The position numbers and the translations under genes are program-made. A stretch of 47,878 nucleotides of DNA from Corallococcus llansteffanensis (lineage in GTDB: Bacteria; Myxococcota; Myxococcia; Myxococcales; Myxococcaceae): NCBI RefSeq assembly GCF_003612055.1, contig NZ_RAWB01000010.1, positions 1 to 47,878 on the forward strand, in the 5' to 3' direction. The notes beneath the pieces are model-generated. The model searched no databases. It had not been told where the DNA came from and saw only the letters and a list, made by a program, of their open reading frames with translations. Each line of letters opens with the position of its first letter. The first letter of the stretch is position 1. Below, one piece after another: positions 34,401 through 37,520 of this stretch.

Positions 34401-37354
34401 TGCGCGACACCACGCTGGGCGCGTACGAGCACCAGGATCTGCCCTTCGAGAAGCTGGTGGAGGCGCTGCACCCGGCGAGAGACTTGAGCCGCAGTCCCCT
34501 CTTCCAGGTGCTCTTCGTCCTGCAGAACGCCCCCGTGTCCGAGCTGTCCCTGCCCGGGCTCACGCTGCGCGCCGTGGACGTGAACAGTGGGATGGCGAAG
34601 TTCGACCTGGACCTGACGCTCCAGCGCGAGGAGCAGGGCTTCACGGGCAGCCTCACCTACGCCACGGCCCTGTTCCATCCGGACACCGCGGCCCGGATGG
34701 TCGAACACCTCCAGGTCCTGCTGGGTGCGGCCATCGCCGAGCCGGAGCTCCCGTTGTCCCGCCTCTCGATGCTCACGGAGTCCGAGCGCCATACGTTGCT
34801 CGTGGAGTGGAACGACACGGGCACGACGCTGCGCCGAGGCCTCATCCACCAGCTCGTCGCCCAGCAGGTGGCCCGCACGCCCGACGCCACCGCCCTCGTC
34901 GTCGGCACCCAGCGCCTCACCTACGCCCAGCTTGATGCACGGGCCAACCAGCTCGCGCACCACCTGCGCGCGCAAGGCGTCGGGCCCGAGGTGCGCGTCG
35001 CCGTCTGCCTGGAGCGCAACGTCGACCTCGTCACCTCCCTGCTCGCCATCCTCAAGGCCGGTGGCACCTACGTGCCTCTCGACCCGGCCTACCCCCGCCA
35101 GCGCCTCGACTTCACGCTCGCGGACTCCGGCGCGCGGCTCCTGCTCTCGCACTACCCCGTTCTGGACTCCCTGAAGCTCGACACCCAGGGCGTGGAGACC
35201 CTCTGCCTCGACGTGCTCCCCGAGGCTGTTTCCACACTGCCCACGTCGGCTCCAAGCGCCACGGTCAGCAAGGACAACCTCGCCTACGTCATCTACACCT
35301 CAGGCTCCACGGGCAGGCCCAAGGGCGTCGCCATCTCCCACGCCAGCGCCACCGCCTTCCTCGACTGGGCCCTCCAGACCTTCTCGCCCGCCCAGCTCAA
35401 GGGCACCCTGGCGGCCACGTCCGTCTGCTTCGACCTCTCCGTCTTCGAACTCTTCGCGCCCCTGGCCTGCGGCGGTGCGGTGCTGCTCGCCGACAACGCC
35501 CTCACTCTCGCGAGCCTGCCCGCCGCCTCGGAGGTGACGCTCATCAACACCGTCCCCTCCGCCATCGCGGAGCTGCTGCGCACGGGCGCCATTCCGCCTT
35601 CCGCACGGACCATCAACCTCGCGGGTGAGCCGCTGCCCGGCACCCTCGCGCGCGCCCTCTACGCCACCGGCTCCGTCGAGCACGTCTTCAACCTCTACGG
35701 CCCCACCGAGGACACCACCTACTCCACCTTCACCCGCGTCCCTCAAGCCGAGGGTGAGCCCACCATCGGCCTGCCCCTCCCCGAGACGAGCGCCTACGTC
35801 CTCAACCCCAGCCTCCACCTGCAGCCCATCGGCGTCCCCGGGGAGCTCTTCCTCGCGGGAGCAGGCCTCGCACGCGGCTACCTCGGCCGCGCCGACCTCA
35901 CCGCCGAGCGCTTCATCCCGGACCCCTTCAGCCCCGTCCCCGGCGCGCGCATGTACCGCACCGGAGACCTGGTGCGTCGCCGCGCTGACGCCCAGCTGGA
36001 GTACCTGGGCCGCACCGACTTCATGGTGAAGCTGCGCGGCTTCCGCATCGAGTTGGGCGAAATCGAAGCCACCCTGCGCCAGCACCCCGCCGTCCAGCAG
36101 GCCCTCGTCCTCGCGCGCCGCGACTCCCCCACCGGAGACCCGCGCCTCGTCGCCTACGTCGTCGCTTCCAATCCCAATCCGAACGAGCTGCGCACCTTCC
36201 TCCAGCAGAAGCTGCCCGAGTACATGGTGCCCGCCGTCTTCGTCCCGCTGGCCGCCTTCCCCCTCACTCCCAACGGCAAGGTCGACCGCAAGGCCCTCCC
36301 CGCTCCAGAGGCAGGCACCCTCGGCACCGCGGAAGCACACGTGGCGCCGCGAGACCCACTGGAGCAGGAGCTGGCTACGCTCTGGGAAGAGGTGCTCGGC
36401 ATCAAACCCATCGGAGTGAAGAGCCACTTCTTCGAACTGGGAGGCCACTCACTCCTGGCCGTGAGGCTCATGGCGCGCATCCGCGAGCAGCTGAAGCGCG
36501 AGCTGCCGCTGGCCACGCTGTTCCAGGCCCCCACGGTGGAGCAACTGGCCGCACTGCTGCACCAGGTGCCCGCGCCATTCTCTCCGCTCGTCCCCATCCG
36601 GACCAATGGCACACGCCGTCCGTTCTTCTGCGTCCATCCCATCGGCGGCAACGTGCTGACCTATGCGGAGCTGGCGCAAAGCCTCGGACCGGATCAGCCC
36701 TTCTACGGCCTCCAGTCGTCGGGCCTGGACGGCAAGCAACCGCCGCTGAGCACCATCGAAGAGATGGCGACGAGCTACCTCGACGCCATCCGCACCGTGC
36801 AACCCCAGGGTCCCTACCGCCTGGGAGGCTGGTCCATGGGAGCGCTGGTCGCCTTCGAGATGGCCCGCCAGCTCCAAGCCCGCGGAGAAGCCGTGGAGCT
36901 GCTGACCCTCATCGACCCGAGCAGCGCCACCGGGGCGCGAGTGAGCATCGACGTCGATGACCCACGGCAGGTGCTCGCACAGTTCGCCAGCGACCAGGGT
37001 CAGCTCGCGGGCCAGGCCGCATGGGTCCCGGACGAGGCCGTGCTCGAACGAGGACTGGACGCGGCACTGGGCCTGCTCATCCCTGAGATGGAGCTGCCGC
37101 AGGTGCGAACCCTCTTCAACGTCTTCGCCAGCAACCTGCGCGCGATGAAGCACTACGTGCCCAAGCCCCTCACCGGCCGCATCGCCGTGCTGCGCGCCAG
37201 CGAGCGTCACGCGACAGAGGCGAACGACCGCGGCTGGAGTGCGCTCGCAAGCAACGAGCTCGTGCTGCACGACGTGCCCGGCAACCACTACAGCGTGCTG
37301 CGCGCACCGAACGTGCAGACGCTGGCGGAGTTGCTGACCCGGCTGCTCGGCTGA
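10283..37354 (+). CDS. Giant hybrid NRPS/PKS megasynthetase, eight modules, terminal thioesterase
   Basis: This single frame of 9023 residues (about 1 MDa) carries the bulk of the assembly line. The domain order is C-A-PCP four times, KS-AT-ACP, C-A(relic)-MOX-A(relic), C-A-PCP, C-A-PCP-TE. Carrier serines are at residues 1011, 2074, 3139, 4203, 5334, 7667 and 8723. The PKS module has KS Cys4448 and AT Ser4896; the TE nucleophile is Ser8851. Predicted substrates are Val for A1, a Val/Ile-like residue for A2, unassigned for A3 and A4, malonyl for the AT, Ser for A7 and Ala for A8. Translation starts at an ATG nine bases after the upstream stop, with GAGG at 10272-10275 overlapping that stop, so it is coupled to the PKS gene. 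A strong hairpin follows the stop. The architecture recalls, from memory, the myxoprincomide synthetase of M. xanthus, but identity is not shown here. Confidence 0.95.
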   Translation: MKNVDDIYRLSPMQQGLLFHTLGAPGTYVEQVYWSWRGELDVATLQQAWQRMVGRHTPLRTAFFWEGMKEPLQAVRRLIEPTWRLEDWTQVPPEAQESRFAARLEQDQREGFNLSAAPLLRFTLVRCGPALTRCMLSYHHLVMDGWSLPVCMRELFLTYDALSRGEEPKLEPARPYRDYIGWLSKQDRGQAERFWRERLGGFRAATPLAVDRPSAPGTEVEAYGTQSLRPGAGLSGRLATFTRQYQVTLSTLVQGAWALTLGRYSGQDDVAFGTVVSGRPPSLPGVDGMLGTFINTQVSRVRLPSDASVLSWLKALQAEQFAARDYEYVSLVDVQGWSDVPRGQPLFQSLVIFENLPRRGLAPEMTARLPVDGFSRTHARTGYPLSFVVLPDATDLELQLTYDKARFDAATVQRMLGHVATVLESIVGAPEARLSDVTLLTSEERQQVLHAWNNTRAEFPSSEGIPSLFEAQARTTPDAIALSFQGQSLTYAQLDALSNQLARRIQELGVRPGDFVVLGLERSFELVVSLLAILKAGAAYVPLEVSHPRERLALMLQDVGARLLITRERLADTLSPLVPATLCLDADWRAQLASLPDSAPEVSGVGGDSLAYVMFTSGSTGRPKGVCIPHRAVVRLVRGNGFMRFGPQEVFLQLAPAAFDASTLELWGALLHGAHLVLAPAQDLSLSEVAELLRHHRVTTLWLTAALFEQMVLHHPDALATVPQVLAGGDVLPVQRVRDHLSRLPSQAVLINGYGPTENTTFSTTHTLRPTDAPGASIPIGRPIGNSTAYVLDGALRPVPVGVPGELYVGGEGLAWGYLHQPALTAERFVPHPFSTTPGARLYRTGDSVRWRPDGTLDFLGRVDFQVKLRGFRIEPGEVEAAVRQVPGVREAVVLVREDVPGDKRLVAYVVPTAPETAHPSPSDLREHLRQRVPEYMVPAAFMLLEALPLNANGKVDRKALPAPDASAVVRVPSRPPSTDTERRLAALWTEVLSLDAVNAEDDFFALGGHSLRVTQLVSRVRAVFDVELPLRAVFEAPTLAALAARLDSANTDAAKQAPPLVRVSREGTLPLSFSQQRLWFLDQLQPDSAFYIVPGVVWLEGELDPKALEQSLHALVERHEVLRTTFPPDGDSPVQVIHATGLTALPIIDLAHLAPDARESEARRLATEEALRPFDLKNGPVLRATLLRLEPTRHALLVTLHHIVSDGWSLGVMVRELAALYRAFFTEQTPSLPPLPVQYADFAVWQRQWLQGDVLEAQLDFWRQQLAGAPAALELPTDRPRPAVQSFRGASLPVLLSRAIVDPVQALAQQEGATPFMVLLASFQLLLSRYSGQQDVSVGAPIANRNRAETEGLIGFFVNSLVLRARIDSRASFRTLLRQVKQSTLAAYEHQDVPFEKLVEALQPQRDLSRSPLFQVIFALQNAPMGAMELPGLRLSLREPETATAKFDLDLNFQETAEGLAGSIGYSTDLFDASTVRRMMEHYGVLLAALCARPDAPLSTLSLLTGDERQRVLVDWNATTRDYPREPSLAALFSRQTALTPDAIALVQGKQELTYSQLDSLSNQLGHHLRSLGVGHGSRVALSLERSFELVVSILAILKAGGAYVPLDASHPQERLGLMLQDVGANLLLTQERFTASLSPLFRSTLCLDADWRARLASKPDSALDVPGMGGDSLAYVMFTSGSTGRPKGVCIPQRAVTRLVRDNTFLRFGPQEVFLQLAPVAFDASTLELWGPLLHGARLVLPPPHALSLEEVAELLRHHRVSSLFITTALFAQLVQHEPEALANVSQLMAGGEAMPLARAREHLLRMRPGTRFFHVYGPTENTTFSTSQPLEPGTPVGGSLPIGRSISNSTAYVLDPDLQPVPVGVPGELYVGGEGLAWGYLQQPALTAERFLPDPFGTTPGARLYRTGDKVRWLADGALDFLGRTDFQVKLRGFRIEPGEIETVLRQVPGVREAIVLVREDSPGDKRLVAYVVPQGNEAPTPETLRTTLKQHLPEYMVPAAFVLMDALPLNANNKVDRKALPTPDAGSVVRAASRPPETDTERQLATLWADVLKLDTVGAGDDFFALGGHSLLATQLVSRLRAAFGVELPLRVLFEAPTLEALAGRIDTVRTQARAPQAPPMVPVSRDGVLPLSFAQQRLWFLDQLEPGSTVYNVPGVLHLEGALDPAALQQALDALVRRHEVLRTTFAPGQSGPVQRIAPPAPCAFERIDLGSLSASERELRLRSLIAEHASRPFDLSRGPLFRAVLVRLGAKQHVLLVLTHHIASDGWSVGVMVREFAALYRAFTTGQAPTLPLLPVQYADFAVWQRQWLQGDVLEAQLDFWRQQLAGAPAALELPTDRPRPAVQSFRGASLPVSLSAAVSSALKSLAQQEGATPFMALLASFQLLLSRYSGQQDVSVGAPIANRNRAETEGLIGFFVNSLVLRARIDSRASFRALLRQVKRSTLAAYEHQDVPFEKLVEALQPQRDASRSPLFQVSFALQNAHLGALELPGLSLKLREAEATTAKFDLDLNFQETAEGFTGSIGYGTDLFDASTVRRMMEHYAVLLDALCARPDAPLSTLSLLAGAERQRVLVDWNTTRSTAPVEDTLPSLFESHARRAPDAVAVEHEGQTLTYAELDARANQLAHHLRSLGFPPEARIGLCVERGLDLMVGLLGILKAGGCYVPLEPAYPRQRLAFMFQDSAVSAVVTQQSLRDSLPEHTLPTVSLDSDAPVLARQSTQAPQGPRVAADQLAYVLYTSGSTGLPKGVGITHRSIVHLVRDTDYVDLRPTDCMAQVGTPSFDAATFEIWGALLNGARLVVIPRDVTLSPRALAKRLKDAGATTALLTTALFHQVAREVPSAFASMRYLFFGGEKADARAALQVLGAQGPQHLVNLYGPTEATVCATSQEVAGLPADATAIPIGGPLTRMRAYVLDAHGQPVPTGVPGELYLGGVGLARGYLGQPALTAERFVPDAFSNLPGARLYRTGDRARWNERGTLDFVGRVDAQVKLRGFRIEPAEVEAFLLQHPQVREAVVLVREQSPGDHRLVAYVVPGAAEPDTAALRAFLTERLPAHMVPSAFVSLPALPLTPNGKLDRHALPAPDARALATASTPTAPESLTLFQQRIAALFGELLNLERVGLHDDFFALGGHSLLATQLVSRVRSTFGVELPLRTLFDASTVARLTGHVEALLLSRATTSQLPPLRPVRRDADLPLSFSQQRLWVVDQLQPGGSQYNIPVAVRLEGTLDVESLRRALEHLVARHESLRTTFALKDGQPIQRVHPATPWTLPLTDLEPVPSSGREAEAHRVSAEEAGAAFDLGTGPLLRTRLLRLDAKLHVLLLNMHHVVSDGWSMGVLVREVATGYAAFSTGTTPSLPPLPVQYADFAAWQRQWLQGDVLAQEVTWWKEHLAGAPRVLELLTDKPRPALRSSRGGLLPVHLPLELTQRLLSLARQENATPFMALLAAWQVLLSRYTRQEELLVGSPVAGRRHGELEGLVGFFVNTLVLRGRVHAKDSFRALLSQVRDTTLAAYEHQDLPFEKLVEELQPQRDLSRNPLVQVILALQNAPQGELKAPGLTLRPVEVENATARFDLGLLLSESPDGLRGVLEYSTDLFEHATAVRMAGHLRRLLESVVASPEAPLSTLEWLTPPERQQLLVDWNATDVEYPRDGSIPELFEQQVRLRPEAIALEFGDERLTYAQLDARANQLAHLLRENGIGLDSLVGVCLERSTEIVVSLLAILKAGGAYVPLDAAYPTQRLTYMLEDAPPRLLITTRALRPSLPVSDAVPCLFVEELSLDAQPTSPTGVRPHPRNLAYVDFTSGSTGRPKGVAVEHRGVLRLMYGAKYVDMGPQETLLLMAPISFDISTMEVWAALLTGSKLAVFPPQPPTDLELLGRVLRRHGVTTLYMSTGLFSQVVDVGLEMLRGVRQVIPAGDILSPTHTRKVIETLGIPVTNGYGPTEGTVFSNCLRVTRAEDVGTSVPIGPPISNTQVYILDAHLRPVPVGVPGELCIGGDGLARGYLSRPDLSAERFIPDPFSGRPGERLYRTGDLARWRTDGAVDFLGRIDTQVKVRGFRIELSEVEAAVMSTPGVRETIVLVREDVPGDKRLVAYAVPATPETALSPTDLREHLRQRLPEFMVPSAFVVLPALPLNPNGKVDRKALPAPTATASGGAGRFVEPGNPLEEKIAAIWARELGLERVGVHDHFFEDLAGTSLSVVRVSTRLREELKHELPVVWLFEHPTVHGLALRLERESGGALGRIESATPAPSAPVAPPRTRAPQASGSSDIAIIGMAGRFPGAGSVEDFWKNLREGVESISRFTPEELEHLPGLPEGMELWQHPGFVPAGGVLDDIDQFDHAFFDMSLREAQWTDPQQRLFLQCTWAALEDAGIEPEQFPGDISLYAGANDSGYAQAVQQNMPLDGAAFFELYGTATHQSLAQKTSWKLGLTGESTLVYTACSTGLVAAHLACQNLLAGLSDVAIAGATRLSAAQRTGYVYQEGLIFSPDGHCRAFDAKAKGTISGNGVAAVVLKRLDDAVRDGDSIYAVIRATATNNDGRDKSGFTAPSVQGQSSVITQALSRAGVQPKDIGYVEAHGTATPLGDPIEVAALQRAYGLGPEARGTIALASLKTNMGHLDTVAGLAGLMKAALALHHGEIPPSLHFEKANPQIDFDAGPFFVNTTLRPWPAGETPRRAAVSSFGVGGTNAHAVLEEAPMSHSGSTTRSHQVVLLSARTPEALEAASQRLASHAEARADLSMADVAFTHAVGRKGFDHRRTVVARDAADLAKQLRKPYTPVTVKDAEAARRRRVAFVFPGQGAQQVGMGRELYEAEPAFRKHLDACLALLEAPLRERVTTLLQAAPGPQAPESALLADTRVALPALFAVEVSLARMWMDWGVKPYAVMGHSFGEYAAACVAGVLSLEDALKLAVTRGALMHSMPPGAMLAVALSEAQVVPLLTGRLTLAAHNSPDRCVVSGPVGEIERLQEELKRRNAGAVRMPAPHAFHSSDVEPLMPELAKVVGSLGRAEPTVRYVSGLTGTWVRPGELLAPRYWADQMRQPVRFTDSVGALLEEGCSVLLEVGPGQDLTPLMRACLGQDKDRVKAVPSVRRGSTTPEHAGLLASMGELWTTGLALDWKAFYAHEQRLRIHLPTYPFQRKRVWVEATRTAAPTAIAPASAQTPASAPHPSLVQGSLSAPASTSAWTPAAAQTVQGHPQGSALGANTSAQAQTVQPYPQGSAGGTTASAWTPTSGQAQVAAAPVVTVSPSSQGTLSAPVGDVSARTAVPVQAPSAVVPVNLPAASNAPARADAPRGDIEERVAALWRERLALEFVGRDDNFLEIGGNSLMAAQLLNQLRDTFGVQVPLAALFEAPTVAGIAARIEPMLSQAPAATQTRELPLEALPRTGELPLSFVQERVWRLEQHLPGLSAYNIPVVLKLEGDAAVEPLERAIQEIVRRHEALRTTYDLVDGRPVQRFHPHVRIPLERVELTGTPEEREAEGLRLAREDAARPFDLVNGPVLRTTLLRQAENVHLLLVCIHHVVCDTLSIAIFIHELSQLYGAFRQGKPSPLPPLTVQYADFGAWQRRTIAEHLVPEQEQWWRTRLAGMPRQLGVPTDRPRPEKCPLTSERMSVAFPQALARELVSFGKREGFTGYMTVLAAWNVLLHRYTGQTDIIVGTPIANRTRPELLSLIGYVAHSAAFRTSLAGDPTFRELLERVRQEVADAQARPDVPFEYLVEQLVPGKDIGRDRMADTVFVYHSNAVSSVDAQDTMGVRTSIVEVPGTPVQWGTTLSDLTLILSEGPAGVHGALEYATELFDAATARRMLEHLQTLLTSALAKPDERLSRLSLATEVERNAWPRPLPVPTAPALPALLAERARRHPETVALVRDGRTWTWSELSTRAQALATRLRTQGVKPGEPVVVCLRPSPEKVAALWGVLEAGAAVVALGPTDLGNLAVYAPEGAASPRIITWKGVVTAARLEPSRVLHVEDALETSGTGASEAEAWHATDTVAWLLPAGAGQPAWALGHPALTELFAALDARLRPTEGSAWLAATEATAERPELESLWALSRGLRVVFPSEQVTAQLVRLHGGGPRTRALDVSLSYFANDEDAMSGPKYELLLEGAKFADANGFSAVWTPERHFHSFGGIYPQPAVVAAALAAVTRNVRLRSGSVVLPLHDPLLVAEQWAVVDNLSQGRVDVSVATGWHVRDFIFAPQNYADRRNILLKHLETLRALWRGERIQRVGGNGVMVEVGVRPKPVQKELPVWLTATANPETFRLAGELGAGILTGLFAHSLEELKPKVALYREAWRRNGHPGRGHITCMLHTFLGDDEQEVLRTVRKPLLGYFRSSADITASLLAAQGHQGEIDKFSSQDLDALLEHTFEHHAKVTGLIGTVESGLQRLRDVRAADVDEVTCLIDFGLETPVVLEGLRRLAKVRVLAEAEANAQREQVLVEGEQGVGELLELARQSGAVLLNTTARLARALTDLPGAREALAPFGALVLEGASSELASALQRASGVEVLLAGGAVEGALLPRAPGERVPPGLQAWVLDDAGQPVPANVVGELALGGAGVPWGLWKAAEEERRRIVPHPLDGAAKLYRTGRTARLRADGRVEPVTLPAARLPPPAAPSPAPKAPASPKAPTPAPRAQQVPGSPPPIPRASREQPLPLSFPQERLWYLQQLDPANVAYNNAVNFRLTGALDTKALQAALDELVKRHEVLRTTYTLSDGGPVQIVQPTGGLPMPVEDVPGETREEREAELLRRCRALADIPFDLERGPIVRARLMRLGAEEHVLGLVLHHVVSDAWCTLVLAQELTVLYACFGAGLPSPLPALPVQYADFAVWQRKWLEGAMLDEQLRWWKAQLTGVPALELPTDRPRPAVQSYAGDVHRFQIPREVSEPLLALGRKEGATSFMVLMALYQTLLGRYANQDDFAVGTPIAARTRPEVEGLIGCFVNTLAFRAKLEGTPSFRELVGRVKQQALGAYARQEAPFERLVDVLQVPRDQSRTPVVQVLLNVLNTPDSDAATPQSLQLSQVEVPTGTSKFDLGLDVYEQRTGLYCRLEYATSLFDEATVARLAGHLALLAKAVVAAPDLPLSRLPLLTEDERQQVLVQWNDTRVEYPRGERIHDLFEQQVARSPDAVAVTFEGHSLTYAQLDARANQLAHHLRTLKVGPESLVGVCLERSLEMVVALFGVLKAGAAYVPLDPAYPRDRLQWMLEDTAAPVLLVQEHLVSKLPLGAGSGPQPQVVCLDTGWERISRHPTTPPAPLSTADALAYVIFTSGSTGRPKGAMNAHAGVVNRLRWMQQEYGLTSEDTVLQKTPFSFDVSVWEFFWPLMTGARLVVARPGGHQEPAYLVRLMADQRITTAHFVPSMLRAFVEEPGLEGLTHLRRVVCSGEALPADLVRRAHARLPVAEVHNLYGPTEAAVDVTYWHCPRTENLRRVPIGRPVANTRLHVLDRHGQPVPVGVPGELFLAGVQVGRGYWRRPNLTADRFIPDPFSPTPGARMYRTGDLARWLSDGTVEYLGRADFQVKLRGFRIELGEIEAALQSHPGVREAVAVVRQDASGDARLVAYVTGDAGPLEAATLRTFLLERLPEYMVPSAFMHLGVLPLTPSGKADRKALPAPEVSVASRGQYVAPRSPSEQTLTGIFTEVLGIERVGVNDSFFELGGHSLRATQVVARVRTAFGVELGLRVLFEAPTVAALAQRLQALQDPSRPALAAPPLAVADRGAVLPLSFAQQRLWFIHQLDPTDTTYNIPAALKLEGTLDVSALQRSFEELVRRHESLHTTFRTEAGEPFQDIHAPAPVPLPVTDLTALPEASARQAEALRLATDEARRPFNLEQGPLLRALLLKLSDTEHVLVLNVHHIVSDGWSVGVLVREIAALYAAFLQGRPSPLPELPVQYADYSAWQRNWLRGPVLDAQLDYWRGQLTGAAAHLELPTDKQRPARQSFQGAVAPVRLPRELSDAVEALAKREGATPFMVLLAAWQLVLQRYSGQDDITVGSPIAGRRHVESESLIGFFVNTLVLRAQVRSDASFRQHLKQVRDTTLGAYEHQDLPFEKLVEALHPARDLSRSPLFQVLFVLQNAPVSELSLPGLTLRAVDVNSGMAKFDLDLTLQREEQGFTGSLTYATALFHPDTAARMVEHLQVLLGAAIAEPELPLSRLSMLTESERHTLLVEWNDTGTTLRRGLIHQLVAQQVARTPDATALVVGTQRLTYAQLDARANQLAHHLRAQGVGPEVRVAVCLERNVDLVTSLLAILKAGGTYVPLDPAYPRQRLDFTLADSGARLLLSHYPVLDSLKLDTQGVETLCLDVLPEAVSTLPTSAPSATVSKDNLAYVIYTSGSTGRPKGVAISHASATAFLDWALQTFSPAQLKGTLAATSVCFDLSVFELFAPLACGGAVLLADNALTLASLPAASEVTLINTVPSAIAELLRTGAIPPSARTINLAGEPLPGTLARALYATGSVEHVFNLYGPTEDTTYSTFTRVPQAEGEPTIGLPLPETSAYVLNPSLHLQPIGVPGELFLAGAGLARGYLGRADLTAERFIPDPFSPVPGARMYRTGDLVRRRADAQLEYLGRTDFMVKLRGFRIELGEIEATLRQHPAVQQALVLARRDSPTGDPRLVAYVVASNPNPNELRTFLQQKLPEYMVPAVFVPLAAFPLTPNGKVDRKALPAPEAGTLGTAEAHVAPRDPLEQELATLWEEVLGIKPIGVKSHFFELGGHSLLAVRLMARIREQLKRELPLATLFQAPTVEQLAALLHQVPAPFSPLVPIRTNGTRRPFFCVHPIGGNVLTYAELAQSLGPDQPFYGLQSSGLDGKQPPLSTIEEMATSYLDAIRTVQPQGPYRLGGWSMGALVAFEMARQLQARGEAVELLTLIDPSSATGARVSIDVDDPRQVLAQFASDQGQLAGQAAWVPDEAVLERGLDAALGLLIPEMELPQVRTLFNVFASNLRAMKHYVPKPLTGRIAVLRASERHATEANDRGWSALASNELVLHDVPGNHYSVLRAPNVQTLAELLTRLLG
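13460..16630 (+). other. Module 2: C-A(branched aliphatic?)-PCP
   Basis: The L-type C domain (about residues 1065-1500) has HHIVSDG from His1202. The A domain is a close sister of module 1's, sharing long stretches such as [20 protein letters not shown], but three pocket residues differ, giving DALFMGVTFK. That still suggests a hydrophobic, Val/Ile-like substrate, at low certainty. The A10 motif reads NNKVDRK rather than NGKVDRK; the catalytic Lys is kept. The PCP serine is residue 2074. Confidence 0.82.
13988..14734 (+). repeat. Duplicated C-domain segment, copy 1 (module 2)
   Basis: These 747 bases line up without indels with 17180-17926 at a constant offset of 3192 bases (1064 codons). 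Most stretches compared by eye are identical or differ by scattered single bases. Both encode the second half of a condensation domain, beginning LPVQYADFAVWQRQWLQGD and ending RRMMEHY. The distance equals one C-A-PCP module, which suggests recent module duplication or gene conversion. Confidence 0.88.
16660..19830 (+). other. Module 3: C-A(unassigned)-PCP
   Basis: The C domain (about residues 2130-2567) has HHIASDG from His2266 and is nearly identical to the module 2 C domain over its second half. The A domain is of a different lineage; its pocket reads DAFLFGLVCK by eye, which I cannot match to a known code with confidence beyond hydrophobic. The A10 motif NGKLDRHALP keeps the catalytic Lys. 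The PCP serine is residue 3139. Confidence 0.82.
17180..17926 (+). repeat. Duplicated C-domain segment, copy 2 (module 3)
   Basis: This is the partner of 13988-14734. The most visible protein difference is a short patch after GASLPV (SLSAAVSSALKSLAQ here, LLSRAIVDPVQALAQ in copy 1). Sequence on either side, especially the following A domains, diverges much more, so the near-identity is confined to the C domain. Confidence 0.88.
19850..23010 (+). other. Module 4: C-A(unassigned)-PCP, handing over to the PKS module
   Basis: The C domain has HHVVSDG from His3332. The A domain has [11 protein letters not shown] and [10 protein letters not shown]; its pocket reads DIMYIAGVFK, which I cannot assign. 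The carrier departs from the usual LGGHS: it reads FFEDLAGTSLS with Ser4203, and lies directly before a KS domain. This carrier should donate the aminoacyl chain to the KS. Confidence 0.82.
23095..26400 (+). other. Module 5: KS-AT-ACP, malonyl extension without reduction
   Basis: The KS (about residues 4273-4702) has Cys4448 in TACSTG (the common form is TACSTS or TACSSS), EAHGTATPLGDP and KTNMGHLD. The AT (about 4795-5085) has GHSFGEY with Ser4896 and HAFH at 4992-4995, predicting malonyl-CoA. There is no KR, DH or ER, so the unit leaves as a beta-keto, gamma-amino acyl thioester. After a roughly 145-residue low-complexity linker the carrier has LEIGGNSLM with Ser5334, which is closer to a PCP than to a classical PKS ACP. 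Confidence 0.88.
25740..26180 (+). repeat. Low-complexity Ala/Pro/Gln/Ser/Thr linker with imperfect repeats
   Basis: Between the AT and the carrier of module 5 the protein has about 145 residues that look disordered. Imperfect repeats are visible: SAWTP occurs twice, QTVQ followed by PQGSA occurs twice (HPQGSA and YPQGSA), and blocks such as SAQTPASA recur. It is a long flexible tether, far longer than the usual AT-ACP linker, which may let this ACP reach the MOX domain and two downstream C domains. Confidence 0.75.
26440..30245 (+). other. Module 6: C plus relic A domain interrupted by a luciferase-like monooxygenase, no carrier
   Basis: The C domain has HHVVCDT (from His5528), with Thr in place of the motif Gly. 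The A domain is ruined: the ATP loop [11 protein letters not shown] is replaced by LPAGAGQPAWA, no YGPTE remains, RTGD reads RTGR, and the A9-A10 lysine region is absent. Between its halves lies MOX (about 28541-29560), beginning DVSLSYFANDEDAMSGPKYE and including WTPERHFHSFGG, a pattern of the FMN-dependent luciferase-like monooxygenases built into NRPSs (TIGR04020-type; MtaG and MelG of myxothiazol and melithiazol are known examples). A Pro/Ala/Lys-rich linker leads straight into the next C domain with no PCP. MOX therefore probably oxidises the chain carried on the module 5 ACP. Confidence 0.87.
30250..33400 (+). other. Module 7: C-A(Ser)-PCP
   Basis: The C domain has HHVVSDA from His6792, with Ala instead of the motif Gly. 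The A domain pocket reads DVWHVSLVDK, an almost exact Ser code, and it has [16 protein letters not shown] and SGKADRKALP. The PCP has LGGHS with Ser7667. This is the first functional-looking carrier after the module 5 ACP, so it should receive the oxidised chain. Confidence 0.88.
33440..37351 (+). other. Module 8: C-A(Ala)-PCP-TE
   Basis: The C domain has intact HHIVSDG from His7861. The A domain pocket reads DLFNNALTYK, which I recall as an Ala code, for example in microcystin synthetase McyA. The PCP has LGGHS with Ser8723. The thioesterase (about residues 8766-9023) has GGWSMG with Ser8851, an Asp in LIDPSS and a His in GNHYS, so it should be an active alpha/beta hydrolase that releases the peptide by hydrolysis or cyclisation. 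The same module type ends the minus-strand NRPS. Confidence 0.9.
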
Positions 37355-37370
37355 TCGAAGCGGTGCGAAC

Positions 37371-37402
37371 GGGCCGGAGCGGGAACCATCCCCCTCCGGC
37401 CC
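37371..37402 (+). terminator. Hairpin after the megasynthetase gene, probable terminator
   Basis: A 9-bp perfect stem (GGGCCGGAG at 37371-37379 with CTCCGGCCC at 37394-37402) continues past one C-C mismatch into four more pairs, closing on an ACCA loop. It lies 16 bases after the stop. There is no T-tract, so it may work weakly or with a protein factor. Confidence 0.6.
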
Positions 37403-37450
37403 CACGCCAACGCCTCAACCTCCTGCGTCACGCGGTGCTCGACCACGCCC

Positions 37451-37478
37451 AACCTATCCAGGGATTACTGGCTAGGTT
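37451..37478. promoter_or_regulatory. Possible operator or promoter region before the acylase gene
   Basis: The inverted arms AACCTA (37451-37456) and TAGGTT (37473-37478) have centres about 22 bases apart in a stretch poorer in GC than its surroundings, 43-70 bases before the acylase start. The spacing would suit a dimeric regulator on one DNA face. I cannot point to a convincing -35/-10 pair, so this is weak. Confidence 0.25.
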
Positions 37479-37520
37479 AGGAATGGCGTTTTCGACCCAC
37501 ATCGAGACCGAGGCTCCCGC

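Noticed and set aside
37355-37520. A firm promoter call before the acylase
   Set aside because: A short inverted repeat is visible, but no -35/-10 pair with good spacing, so only a low-confidence regulatory site is listed.
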